A stretch of DNA of 64,000 bases from Monoplex corrugatus (GCA_030674185.1 CM060312.1:5539528-5603527); one strand, 5' to 3'; numbered from the stretch's first letter, positions 12,001-27,155 are shown. Numbers and translations are program-made. The notes: generated from the sequence alone by a model not told the origin.

Positions 12001-15000
12001 ATGTATATTATGTGTGGCCCAGTATATGATATATGTATGTATGATGTGTGTATGTGTACAGTGTATGATATGTATGGTGCATGTGTACAGTGTACAATAT
12101 GTGTATGCATGACATGTGTGTACAATGTACAAGTATGTATGTATGATGTGTGTGTGTGTACAATGGACAAGATATGTATGTATAGTATGTGTGTGCACAG
12201 TATAATATTTTGGAGTTCATTCAAAGAAGGATTCTTCGTTCCCTGACAATTCCATAGGCCAGATCTGCTAGCAGTTATCTGACAGACTTCCCTAAGTCTG
12301 CACAAAACCTTATGTGCCGGCAAGGCCTTGAAATGGGCAATGGGCTGGGATGGAGAATGGACCTATCAGACACTAAAGCTGACACCACCACAATGATAAA
12401 AACATTCGGACAGGCAGCGAACAGGCCAGTTTTTAATGTTGTGGGCTGGGATTGAACTCAAGATACCAGATTTTGAGTCGGTGCCTGTGATAAAGAACCG
12501 GCCAGAATGTTTACTTATTATGCGTGAGTACAGTGTATGGTGCAGTATAAATACATGTATGTATGGTATGTGATAAATTGGACGGAGTGGTCAGCGACAG
12601 GGGCATCTCTTTAGATTATGTGTGCGAATGCATTGATATGTGTACTTACTTTTCTTCTTTTTTTTTTTCCTGTTGGAGTATTGTGTATGTATGGAAATGG
12701 TCATAGCCCTGATATTGCTGTACACAGTCGGCGGGACTTTAATAAAAAATAACAACAACAACATGGTATGTAAATACGTGTATACATGATATGTGTGTAC
12801 AGTATAAATACGTGTATACATGATATGTGATGTACAGTATAAATACGTGTATACATGATATGTGATGTACAGTATAAATACGTGTATACATGATATGTGT
12901 GTACAGTATAAATATTGTATACATGATATGTGTGTACAGTATAAATATGTGTATACATGATATGTGTGTACAGTATAAATACATGTATACATGATATGTG
13001 TGTACAGTATAAATACATGTATACATGATATGTGTGTACAGTATAAATATGTGTATACATGATATGTGTGTACAGTATAAATATGTATACATGATATGTG
13101 TGTACAGTATAAATACATGTATACATGATATGTGTGTACAGTATAAATACGTGTATACATGATATGTGTGTACAGTATAAATACGTGTATACATGATATG
13201 TGTGTACAGTATAAATATGTGTATACATGATATGTGTGTACAGTATAAATACATGTATACATGATATGTGTGTACAGTATAAATAGTGTATACATGATAT
13301 GTGTGTACAGTATAAATATGTGTATACATGATATGTGTGTACAGTATAAATACATGTATACATGATATGTGTGTACAGTATAAATACATGTATACATGAT
13401 ATGTGTGTACAGTATAAATATGTGTATACATGATATGTGTGTACAGTATAAATACATGTATACATGATATGTGTGTACAGTATAAATACATGTATACATG
13501 ATATGTGTGATACAGTATAAATACATGTATACATGATATGTGTGTACAGTTATAAATACGTGTATACATGATATGTGTGTACAGTATAAATACATGTATA
13601 CATGATATGTGTGTACAGTTATAAATATGTGTATACATGATATGTGTGTACAGTATAAATACATGTATACATGATATGTGTGTACAGTATAAATACATGT
13701 ATACATGATATGTGTGTACAGTATAAATACGTGTATACATGATATGTGTGTACAGTATAAATACGTGTATACATGATATGTGTGTACAGTATAAATATTG
13801 TGTATAACATGATATGTGTGTACAGTATAAATAGTGTATACATGATATGTGTGTACAGTATAAATATGTGTATACATGATATGTGTGTACAGTATAAATA
13901 TGTGTATACATGATATGTGTGTACAGTATAAATACGTGTATACATGATATGTGTGTACAGTATAAATATGTGTATACATGATATGTGTGTACAGTATAAA
14001 TACGTGTATACATGATATGTGTGTACAGTATAAATACGTGTATACATGATATGTGTGTACAGTATAAATACGTGTATACATGATATGTGTGTACAGTATA
14101 AATACGTGTATACATGATATGTGTGTACAGTATAAATACGTGTATACATGATATGTGTGTACAGTATAAATACGTGTATACATGATATGTGTGCACAGTA
14201 TAAATACGTGTATACATGATATGTGTGTACAGTATAAATACGTGTATACATGATATGTGTGTACAGTATAAATACGTGTATACATGATATGTGTGTACAG
14301 TATAAATATGTGTATACATGATATGTGTGTACAGTATAAATACGTGTATATATGATATGTGTGTACAGTATAAATACGTGTATACATGATATGTGTGTAC
14401 AGTATAAATGTGTGTATACATGATATGTGTGTACAGTATAAATACGTGTATACATGATATGTGTGTACAGTTATAATGTGTGTATACATGATATGTGTGT
14501 ACAGTATAAATACGTGTATACATGATATGTGTGTACAGTATAAATATGTGTATACATGATATGTGTGTACAGTATAAATACGTGTATACATGATATGTGT
14601 GTACAGTATAAATACGTGTATACATGATATGTGTGTACAGTATAAATATGTGTATACATGATATGTGTGTACAGTATAAATACGTGTATATATGATATGT
14701 GTGTACAGTATAAATACGTGTATACATGATATGTGTGTACAGTATAAATGTGTGTATACATGATATGTGTGTACAGTATAAATATGTGTATACATGATAT
14801 GTGTGTAGAGTATAAATGTGTGTATACATGATATGTGTGTACAGTATAAATATGTGTATACATGATATGTGTGTACAGTATAAATACGTGTATACATGAT
14901 ATGTGTGTACAGTATAAATACGTGTATACATGATATGTGTGTACAGTATAAATACGTGTATACATGATATGTGTGTACAGTATAAATATGTGTATACATG

Positions 15001-18000
15001 ATATGTGTGTACAGTATAAATACATGTATACATGATATGTGTGTACAGTATAAATACATGTATACATGATATGTGTGTACAGTATAAATACGTGTATACA
15101 TGATATGTGTGTACAGTATAAATACGTGTATATATGATATGTGTGTACAGTATAAATACGTGTATACGTGATATGTGTGTACAGTATAAATGTGTGTATA
15201 CATGATATGTGTGTACAGTATAAATATGTGTATACATGATATGTGTGTAGAGTATAAATGTGTGTATACATATGTGTGTACAGTATAAATATGTGTATAC
15301 ATGATATGTGTGTACAGTATAAATATGTATATACATGATATGTGTGTACAGTATAAATACGTGTATAAATGATATGTGTGTACAGTATAAATACATGTAT
15401 ACATGATATGTGTGTACAGTATAAATACGTGTATACATGATATGTGTGTACAGTATAAATACGTGTATACATGATATGTGTGTACAGTATAAATACGTGT
15501 ATACATGATATGTGTGTACAGTATAAATACGTGTATACATGATATGTGTACAGTATAAATACGTGTATACATGATATGTGTGTACAGTATAAATACGTGT
15601 ATACATGATATGTGTGTACAGTATAAATACGTGTATACATGATATGTGTGTACAGTATAAATATGTGTATACATGATATGTGTGTACAATATAAATGTGT
15701 GTATACATGATATGTGTGTACAGTATAAATACATGTATACATGATATGTGTGTACAGTATAAATACATGTATACATGATATGTGTGTACAGTATAAATAC
15801 GTGTTTTCATTACATGTATGTACAGTGTACAATGTTACTGTGACCAGAGTCAGTACAAGTTCCTGCACGAGGTGGTGGGGGAGTGGCTGTTATGTCGTGA
15901 CTGTGATATCGTCAAGAATGACCTGCTTCACGGAACACGCTGGAAGAGGGATGAGGGAGGTCCCAACGCTCAGCTTCCTGCAGCCATCAAACAGATGTGT
16001 GCCACTCAGTTCAAGGTATAGTTAGTCCTTTCCCTCCCTCACCCTGTCCACCAGCTTGCATTATCAGTCATCCTTTGACTCCCTCACCCTGTCCACCAGC
16101 TTGCTGCATTATCAGTCATCCTTTGACTCCCTCACCCTGTCCACCAGCTGATTGTAATCATGAAAGCTATGAAAACTGACTCTTTCCCTCCTCACCTGTC
16201 CACCAGCTATTCTGCATTATCAGTCATCTTTGATCCCTCAATCTGTCCACCAGCTTTTGCATTATCAGTCATCTTTGATCCCTCACCATCACCACTTCTG
16301 ATTATCACATCTGACTTCATGTGTTTCTGCATTATCAGTCATCTCCTTACTCCTACCTAGTACCAGCTCTGCAATCGTCTAGCTCCCTCCACGCCCAATT
16401 GCTTAAAAGTTCCTGCCCACCGTATCCCGCTTTCTGTTATCAGTCTACTTGACATCTCACTGACCACTGCTATCATCCTGACACTACAGCTGTTGATTGA
16501 TCAGTCATCCGCTCTCACCTTCCACTCAGCCTGCAATACAGATCCTTGTCCCTCACCTACAGCTTCTACATTATCAGTTATCCTTTACTCCCTCACCCTA
16601 TCCACCAGCTTCTGCATTATCATGAGCTTGGGAACAAGCTTTGCATTTATCTCCTTCCCTCACCCTGTCCACCAGCTTTCTGCATTATCAGTCATCCTTT
16701 GACTCCCTCACCCTGTCCACCAGCTTTCTCTGCATTATCAGCTCACATTCCTTTAGACTCCCTCACCCTGTCCACCAGCTTTCTGACATTATCAGTCATC
16801 CTTGATCCCTCACCCTATCCACCAGCTTTCTGCATTATCAGTCATCCTTGACTCCCTCACCCTGTCCACCAGCTTTCTGCATTATCAGTCATCCTTTGAC
16901 TCCCTCACCCTGTCCACCAGCTTTCTACATTATCAGTCATCCTTTGACTCCCTCACCCTGTCCACCAGCTTTCTACATTATCAGTCATCCTTTGACTCCC
17001 TCACCCTGTCCACCTGCTTCTTGTATTATCTGTCATCCTTTGCCTCCCTCACCCTGTCCACCAGCTTGCTGCTATTATCGTCATCCTTTGACTCCCTCAC
17101 CCTATCCACCAGCTTTCTGCATTATCAGTCATCCTTTGACTCCCTCACCCTATCCACCAGCTTTCTGCATTATCGTTCTTATCCCATTACACTGTGCGTT
17201 ATCCAAACTTGATCTACTTCACACCCTATTCACCAGCTTTCTGTATCAGTCATGACAGCAAACAATAACCTAATCCATTACTCTGCTGTCCAGTGTCTGC
17301 CTGCACCAAATTATGTGTGGTGTCAAGATTTCATGTTTTTAATTTAATTGGGAAAATAATCCATGGAAAAAAGTATTCTTACTGTTGAATATTGCCATTT
17401 CATGTCAAAGTTTCATGTATTTAATGCAGGTAAGGAAAAATAATTCATGAATAAAAACATTGTTATTATTGAGATCTGCCATTTCATGTCAAAGTTTCAT
17501 GTGTTTAACTCTTATTGTCCGGCAAGCCGACTGAGTCGGCTTTCCGCCCAACCTGAATGGACGGCGAGTCGACTCAGTCGGCTTTTTCAGTTTCCAAACA
17601 TCTTGACTGCGACAGTCACTCTTTTCCGACATCAGCCAGCTTTATGGCTTGCTTTACAGCAATAGATATTTCTGCTTTCATTTCACGCTTTTCTGTGCTG
17701 GTGAAGTAGTTTGAAGTTGGGTTCTCTTTTTGCACCTTGTGCTGTGTTTTGATTTGTCATGGCATCGGGCGGGCGGCGCCCTATAGACTGACTGCTGAGC
17801 AGGCCATAAAACTGTTTCAAGAAACACTGGACAATAGTAATAGCAATATCATCATCAGTGACAGTGATGAGAGTTTTCTGACACTCAAATGATGAGTTGG
17901 TTTCTTTGGATGGTGGTGACACTTCAGCAGGGCCTTCTTCAAAGAAATGAAGACTTCCTGACACTCACCTGACATCATATGATCTCTATAAGTTTTCTTG

Positions 18001-21000
18001 CTTTATTCTTTCTCATTTATGACCTTGTGCTGTGTTTTGATTTGTCTGGATCGGTGGGTGCGTGGACTGATGTGGCGTGATGCTGGATAATGTATGCTTC
18101 ATCGTGCAGTGTGAGAGTTTTGTCATGATGAGTTGTTTCTTTGGCATGTTGACACTTGATTTTATCAAATTTTGCACTATATAATCAGTGTAAAGTCACA
18201 GATGAGCACAACTTTTTTTTCAGTGGTTTTTCCTTTTTTTGCATCAAATGATGGTTTTACACTAGAAAATTTGCAGCCACTATAGAAAAGACAATTCACA
18301 AACAAGTTGTGACATGTGTAACAGCTGAAGTGTCTGGTTTTTGTCATTTTTGGGGATGTGACCTGAAGTCAATCAGAGGTGAAAAGCATCAAAATTAAGC
18401 AACAATGACATTTTTTGTGGTGGTGAACTTATTGCTAGGATGTCAAGGAACATCTTTTTTCTTTGAGTTTGGATGTACAAGGATTACCTGGTCAGCTATA
18501 GTGCTGTCAGTATCAACCATACAACTGTTTTTTGTCTGCGCTGTAAAATATGCACCTTAATTGGCATTTCTAATGATCCCAATATGACAATAATATCAAC
18601 GTAACATTATTCACAAGATGCACAATTTTATTTTGAACATGGGCATACCAAAATGTTTGATGTAGGTTGGATACAAAAAAAGTTATCATCGTTCTACTGA
18701 CCTGACCCCCTCTTTGACAATTGCATAGTGCAAAGCCTTCGGCCAGACTTAAAAAAAAACTAACGGACAATAAGAGTTAATGCAATTAGGAAAAATAACC
18801 CATGGAAAAAAAATATTGTTAGTGGTAGTCTTAGGTATTAAAAATAATTGGGAGGTTGAGAGGGACGGTGAGGCTGAATTTTTTTCCCAGCCACCACATC
18901 TGCTATATGCAGTGTTTACTGTCTTTGTTTTTTTGCAGATCTAGAGTAATATCAACCAGCATATTTGTTTATAACAATATCCTCTCCCGTTCCAGACGCT
19001 AGACGACATGCGTCCATCAGTGGGCAGTGAGTACATGACCGCAGCCCTGAAGAAGGAAAACGCTGAGAAAAACAGATTTCCTGACATCTTGCCAGGTATT
19101 GACCATCTTGTCCATAACTTTACCTACATTGTGACGGTCACTGCTGCTGCTGCTGCTGCTGCTCTCTCTCTCTTTCTCTTTCTTTCTCTCTTTCTTTCTC
19201 ACTCATGTCATTTACATGTAACCAAGATTATTCCAGTGGTAGGCTGATAAAATACCAGTATAAAATATAGTCTAGGTAAAACATAGTCTAGGTAGGGCCT
19301 CAGGACCTGGCCAGCTCATGGGTTTATGTGCAGGCTTAAGGCTTGTGCCATGATCACCATACACATGGCATCTGTGACGTTAGTGCTTATGGAATTCGTC
19401 CCGAGCGTGGAGACGTCATCTTGAGAAACTGAAACTGAAACTTCTCTCTCTTTCTTTCTCTCTGTCTTTATTTCTTTTTGTCTCCTTTCTTTCTTTTTCT
19501 CTCTTTCTCTGTCTCTCTCTGTGTCTTTCTCTGTCTTTCTGTCTCTCTGTCTTTCTCTCTCTGTCTTTCTCTCTCTGTCTTTGTCTTTCTCTGTCTCTCC
19601 CTCTGTCTTTCTCTCTTTCTCTGTCTCTCCCTCCGTCTTTCTCTCTTTCTCTGCTTCTGTCTTTCTCTGTCTCTCCCTCTGTCTTTCTCTGTCTCTCCCT
19701 CTGTCTCTCCCTCTGTCTTTCTCTCTTTCTCTCTGTCTTTCTCTGTCTCTGTCTCTCTCTGTCTCTTTCTCTCTCTCTCTCTCTCTCTTATTTGAGTCCA
19801 TCTATGAACATAGATATTGAATACAAACTAACCAACACCTACCAAACATCACAGGACACAAGGCCTCCCTTGAGATACTGCAGCAGATACATCATCGGGG
19901 TATCTAGATAAATTTGAGGAGGTAACAGCTAAGTAATGTAATGAATTTTGACTGAACGAGTGTGGTTGTCATACCTGAGGACGCTAACAGCTAGTGGTGT
20001 AATGAATTTTGACTGAACGAGTGTGGTTGTCATACCTGAGGATGCTAACAGCTAGTGGTGTATGAATTTTGACTGTACGAGTGTGGTTGTCATACCTGAG
20101 GATGCTAACAGCTAGTGGTGTGATGAATTTTGACTGAACGAGTGTGGTTGTCATACCTGAGGACGCTAACAGCTAGTGGTGTATGAATTTTGACTGAACG
20201 AGTGTGGTTGTCATACCTGAGGATGCTAACAGCTAGTGGTGTGATGAATTTTGACTGAACGAGTGTGGTTGTCATACCTGAGGATGCTAACAGCTAGTGG
20301 TGTGATGATTTTGTGTAAGTGGGTGTATACTGAGGATGCTACAGTGTGTGTGATGATTTTACTGTCGAGTGTGGTTGTCATACCTGAGGATGCTAACAGC
20401 TAGTGGTGTAATGAATTTTGACTGTACGAGTGTGGTTGTCATACCCAGGATGCTAACAGCTAGTGGTGTAATGAATTTTGACTGAACGAGTGTGGTTGTC
20501 ATACCTGAGATTGCTAACAGCTAGTGGTGTAATGAATTTTGACTGAACGAGTGTGGTTGTCATACCCAGGATGCTAACAGCTAGTGGTGTAATGAATTTT
20601 GACTGAACGAGTGTGGTTGTCATGTGGGTAAAACATCAGACCCCCAGTGTGAAGGTTCAGGTTCGATCCTGCAATGGGTAGCTCTGTCGTAGTGGGTAAA
20701 GGATGGACATTTTGCTTATCTCCTAGATGAGCATGTATGCAGACTTGTTAGTGCCTTAGCCCCTTTCATGTGTATGCGCTTGCAGAACTTAAGCATGTGC
20801 ATGTTAAAGATCCTGTAAGTCTTGTCAGTGTCCGATAGCTTATGAAAATATGAAAACACCCAGCATGTGTGTCCTCGTAAAATAGCATATGTGGACTGTG
20901 CAGCAATGTATCGCCCGCGCAGCATGGGCAAAACAACATACATTCATGCATCTGAGAAAATTAGAATGCAAAAAAAAGTAAATAAATGAATAAGTAGACA

Positions 21001-21176
21001 AGTAGATAGTTTAATCAATGTCAATAAATAGAGATAGTAGGCACATGCTCACACACATGCATACCCCCCCACACACGTGCGCGCGTGCGCACACACACAC
21101 ACACACACATGCACGCACATGCACACACACAGGCATACACACAGAGACACATACATACACACACACACACACGCAT

Positions 21177-21250
<74 letters not shown>

Positions 21251-21539
21251 TACAGAGAGAGTCCTGTTAACGCATTACTTTAACTTTATGCGGTTTGTGT
21301 ATTAGTGTTACAATTTCCCTTCATATTGTTGAAGTTAATTGTTAGAGTTAAGTTTTCGTTCCATTTTCCTGTTCTCCCACCTATTTATGTCTTTTTACTC
21401 TATCTCCCCTCTGCCCCAATCCAACCCGCTTAACTATCGTTCTACATTTTATTATATTTATTCCTCCCCCCCCCCCCCCCCCTCCCCCGTCTAATATCAC
21501 TTATAGTGAAAAGATGTTAAATCAAAGAACGAACACACA

Positions 21540-21625
<86 letters not shown>

Positions 21626-21676
21626 ACACGCGCACAACACGTACACACGCATACACACATGCACACACACACACAC

Positions 21677-21714
<38 letters not shown>

Positions 21715-23305
21715 CTGTCTCTCTGTCTCTCTCTCTCTCTGTCTCTCTCTGTGTGTCTATCTCTCTCCCCTCTCTCTCTCTGTGTGTCTCTCTCTCTCTC
21801 TCTGTGTGTCTCTCTCTCTCTCTCTGTGTCTCTCTCTGACTTCCGTCAGTTGTTTTTGATGTGAGAGTGGTATAAGTCAGTATGTGTTTTCATGGTTCTG
21901 CTAAGGTCCAGTCATGTTTTCATCCTGTGTTGTTTGTGTCTGTGCCAGTGGAGGAGTTCCGTGTGTGCTTGTCCACTGCAGATGGTGGGGACAGTGATTA
22001 CATCAACGCTGTCTTTTTACCGGTGAGTAGTGTCTCAAGTACAAATCAGAAACACACGAAAAGACAACAAGAATGTAGTTTTGATACACAAAACAAGTTT
22101 TTGTAAACATAATGGGTAGATATTGGTAAAACTGCTGTGAGGAAAGGCGGATGTGGTGGTGGCATGGATTATCATCTGCTTTCCCAGACACACATTCTTT
22201 CACTGTCAAAAGCACACAAAGCTCATCTTCATTAACAATCAGTCCTCACACCTTGAAGCCTGAAACTTTTGTTGATTTCAGGATGTCTTCATCATATTTT
22301 TGGTGTTACATTGTATGTGATGTCGATTGTCTATGATGTTACAATTGTCTGTATAATGTTACAATTGTCTATGATATTACAATTGTCTGTATTGGTGTTA
22401 CAATCACTTGTATGATGTTACAATTACCTCCATGATGTTATATGATGTTAAAGGTTGTTGTATGATATTACAGTATGTTTGTGATGTTATAGTTGTCTTC
22501 ATGATGTTACAATTACTTCTGATATGGCTCTGTACTGTCAACTGGGCTTTAAACAACAACAACAGTAACAATGTAACTATGACGGTATATCACTGTATGT
22601 ATTTTGTGACAGTGCCTGAGCAGACAGCAAGGTTACATTGTGACCCAGCTCCCCTTGCAGAACACGGTCAATGACTTCTGGCAGATGGTGCACGACTGGA
22701 GGGTCAGAGTTATTGTACGCTTCATGGACGCTCCCGCAGATCAGGTCTGTCACACACTGGTGTGTGTTTTACTGATGTTATGAATGATTTGTTTGTCACA
22801 GACTGTAATGTATCTTATGGAGTTCGCATAAAATCAGACGTGTCACAGGCTATCGTGTTCTGTATAAATCCACGCAGAGATCAGATATATCACAGATCGT
22901 TGCGTGCTTTGTACGTAAACGCAAAGATGCAAAGATGGGGCGGTGTGGGTAACAGTTGCATTTAATAGAAATGTTTGTGATGTGGTGGTTTGTATCTATA
23001 GACACTTCTGAATTGTACAAATGGAATGGACAAAATGTGTATGCACAGTAAATATTCACTGTAGAATCAGTATCAGTGCCACTAGGCCGCATGTAAACTC
23101 ACACACACACACACAGAGACACACAGACACACACAGACACACAGACACACACACAGACACACACACACACAGACACACACACAGACACACACACAGAGAC
23201 AGACACACACACACACAGAGACAGACACACACACACACACACAGACAACAGACCACACACACAGACACAACAACATACAGACACAACACACACAGACACC
23301 AACAA

Positions 23306-23374
<69 letters not shown>

Positions 23375-26300
23375 CACACACACACACACACAACACAACA
23401 CACACACACACACACACATATATAGTGGTCAAGCAAAGTCATTCACAGCCAGTCTAAGGGTACATTTTTACTTTAGGCTGATTGTTGAACTGAGCTGTCC
23501 CATTTAATTTCACATACAATCTTTAACCCTTGCGCCAAGAATTTTTAAATTGAGTATGCTATAGTGCACTTCTGTAACAAACAGATGTGTGTATGAGGTA
23601 CATTTGAACTTTTCTTAGTAAAGAAGGGATTTAATTTTAGGACACAGAAAAGTTCTGTCATCAGCAACAGAATGGAGAGATTGAGATGGCACATAGATTT
23701 CCAACAGTTTTGAAAGATATTGGGATGTGTGGTTCCAGATATAATTTGGTTCCGGACTTAATTTGGTGACAAACACAGACAGCTTTGTATTTGATTTGTT
23801 GTTGAATGGGCAGCCAGTGTAAGTTTCTAAGAACGGATGTGCAGAGGTGAGATCATTTTGCTTTGAAAATCATTTTAATAGCACATAACATAACCATATC
23901 TTACAAGTTCGTAAGTTCAGCTGATGTGGCACACCATACTAACTGCAAAATAGTTGACTGGGTGGTCAAGAAATCAGTGAAAAGATGTCCACCACCAGGA
24001 GCTGCTGTCAAGTCCACCTCTGTCCCAATGCCAACTTCTGGCCCAAATGATGCTTGTCCTCTTTACGCCAAAGTGACAAGACCATATTCTTAATGCTCTG
24101 TTCAGTCTTCTTGTGTGCTTGGCATTTTCTCTCGGCTCTCACTCTTGACTTCAGTGTTTTCCCCTGTTTCGATAAGAGCATTTATCACTCATTCTTCGCC
24201 TGAAGGGGATTTGGCGGCAGACTTTTGTGAGCCTCTTGTAGTGGTGTGAGAAGTGTCTGACTAAACTACCAGTGAAGAAATCCACCAGCTTATGAAACAA
24301 TTATGAAGATCTGTTGGCCAGAGATGAAAGAGGTAAACTGAGATGGTATGGTCATGTAACAGGATCAAAGGGGATCTCGTGGACCATCCTCAGACATGTC
24401 CGGGGTCGAGTGGTTAGGACACTGGTCTGCAAATCAGGAGTCTGGGCTTGAACCTGCTTGGATAAAGGACGGAGAGTTTTTAGGTCTGTGTTGAACCTGC
24501 TTGGTTAAAGGACAGAGAGTTTTCAGGTCTGTGTTGACCCTGCTTGGATAAGATTATAACGGGATAGGAGAGAGTTTTCTGGTGTGTGAGGTTGATAGGT
24601 GTGCTGTGCCTGAATCCCCTTCATACACATTCAGAACATCAGATAAGTACGTTAAAGATCCTGTAAGCCATGGCAGTATTTGTTGGCTTACAGAAACATG
24701 AAAACACCCAGCATACGTATTCTGGAAAAATGGAGAGGGACTGCCTTAATGGCAGGTGGAAAATAACAGTGGCTGTATACATATGAGCCGATTCCTCAGT
24801 CACCTGTTCAAGTATGTTGCAGTCAGTATGGTGTCTCGCGATTAGCTCAGTTACGAATTAGAAAGACATGTTTAAATTATGTGCTATTAAATTGATTGTT
24901 AAAGCAAAACAATCTCACCTCTGACACCCATTCATAGAGCTTACACTGGCTGCTCACTGAACAACAAATTAGATACAAAGCTGTCTGTGTTTGTTACCAA
25001 ACCTTGTCCTGAACCACACACCCTAATACCTTTCAAGTGTTTTCTGCCAGCTCACTAGGCTTTGATCAGGTAGAGAAAGTTTTCTTCTTCTGACAGATGC
25101 CTTGTGAGGAGGTAGGAAGTAATCGGTGATGGCACCAAACCATCCATCCTGCTGGTGAGATGTTTGTATTGTCAGTGATGATGTTGTGTGAAGGATGTGG
25201 AGCTGTGCCCATGTAGCGGACAGAAGAGTCAGCACGGTAAGCTGAGTGTTCTGACCAAAGGCAAGGCTGTCATCTCACCTGGTGTCTCTCGCTACAACCT
25301 TCAACTGCAGCAACAGGTGGGTACAGACACTAGCAAGATGATTGAACATGTCCGGTAAGACTGAGAGGTTTTTAGGCTTCATTGTCTCTATGTGTGTGGT
25401 CATGTATATATCTGTGTGTATGTCCTTTGTGTGATTTTAGGTTGGAATGATTTTGTTTTTTATTATGTTTATGAAATATGGAAATTTCCCCATGGGGTTG
25501 CTGGGGGCTATTTCAGTATAAATAGTTTCCCCACCTTCTGGAAATTTTGTGTTAGAGATTTCCTCTTTTCTGTCACTCTCTTTGTTTCTGTTTGTTCCCT
25601 TGTTTTCTGTCATTTCTTCCTATCATTTTCTGCCTTGCTGGTCCTTTCAGCTGTATGTGTTCTATAAAGTTTTATGTATGTTCTCTTAGGATTGATAATT
25701 GGATACATGTATGAGTGCATTTTTTGGCTATAAGAAAGCGTGATGTGCAGAAGCAGTTTTGGGCAATTTGCACCCATTTTATTTATATGTGTTAGTGTCC
25801 TTAGTTATATTTGTATATGTATTCAGGTTTGATTTTTTGAATCCCTTGGTGATAAATTGGACGGAGTGGTCAGACTCTCACAGCTGCTTTACAGAACAGG
25901 ATCCAAGCAGTGGAGATGATATGCTGTGTAAAATTCTACACATCTCGTACATCGACCATGTCACCGACGAGACTGTTTGCAGTAGAATCAAACAAGCTAT
26001 TGGCCCATATGAAGACCTGACTCATCATCATCAAGCGCCTTGCCACATGGCGTTGGCGATCATGGCCTTCCATCTGTTTCTATCCCTTGTTGCCTCAAGC
26101 ACCTCTTCCACCCTCTTTGTCTTCAGCCACCTTCTGACTGTAGTTAAAAAAAAGACGCAAAATGAAGTGGTAGACATCAAAAGGTCCTCAGGCCTTACAA
26201 AAACATTCAGCAAGGCCCTGTCCCAGGGGAAGAAGAAGAAGAGGAAGGTAAAAGATGGGATGACAACATCCAAAAGTGGACAGGTCTGAATTTCAGCATT

Positions 26301-27155
26301 CCCTAGAGAGTGGCAGAGAGTCAGGAAGTGATGGAGGAAACTCTTCACAAAGTCATAAGTGGTGTCCTTACAACCTGTAGGGTTTTGAGATATGTAATGT
26401 GATGTTATTTAATGTAACGCATTAACCCTCATTTTTTTCTTTTTCTTTTTTTCGATTTACTGTAATTATTATCTGTTTCTCTCTTCTTTTCTCATCAGCA
26501 TTTCGATTGTGTTTCTGTACACATCCAGAGCTGTATAGCAGTTTCTGTGCCAGTGTCAGTTTCTTAGATGACAACTGCGCTCGGAATGAATTCCATATGC
26601 ACTGATGTCACAGATGCGATGGTGTGATGGAGAAGATGCTTAATGATAGTGCACAAGCTTTGTACCTTTTTGAATGAGCCACCGGTCTCAAATCAGTAGT
26701 TTTACCCGGGCATATCGGCATCTGACAGTTTGTTTTTAATGAATCCTTTTAGTGTCGGGTTGCTGCTAGATTGATGAAAATTTGGGGTCTGAAAACAGAC
26801 AAACAAAAAATGAAAGGGTTTCATGCTGTCTGTTGCAGAATATTTTGATTTAATGGAAATTTTCAGTGTTGGGTTGCTGTAAGCTTGATGAAAATTTGGG
26901 GTCTGAAAAAAGCAACAAACAAACAAACAAAAATCAAAAGGTTTCATGCTCTTCATTACAGAGAATGCAGTCGTCGAACAGTGGGGGTCGTCAGGTCAAC
27001 ATGTACTGTGTGGAGTCCCGCAAGGCGCTGTCATTGAAGGGGACGAAGACATTTGTGTCGTTAGTGAACATCTTGCTGCCTTATATCAAATCTGGTGGAC
27101 AGCCGCCTGTTGTCATACAGTGCTTGTAAGTCTCTGTGTGTGTGTGTGTGTGTGT

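Noticed and set aside
12591..15868. Minus-strand ORFs of 278 to 1061 codons rich in Tyr, His, Thr and Ile
   Set aside because: They are translations of the 34-bp minisatellite, which has no stop in any minus frame; there is no domain and no codon bias of a gene.
16025..17255. CRISPR-like direct repeats
   Set aside because: The repeats are contiguous units without unique spacers, in an animal genome with introns. All tandem arrays in the window fail the same test.
25900..26018. Possible extra RPTP exon ([20 protein letters not shown])
   Set aside because: Exons j and k join in phase and with correct spacing without it, and the sequence is a LINE C-terminal pattern (IGPYEDL, then RSSGL after an insertion).
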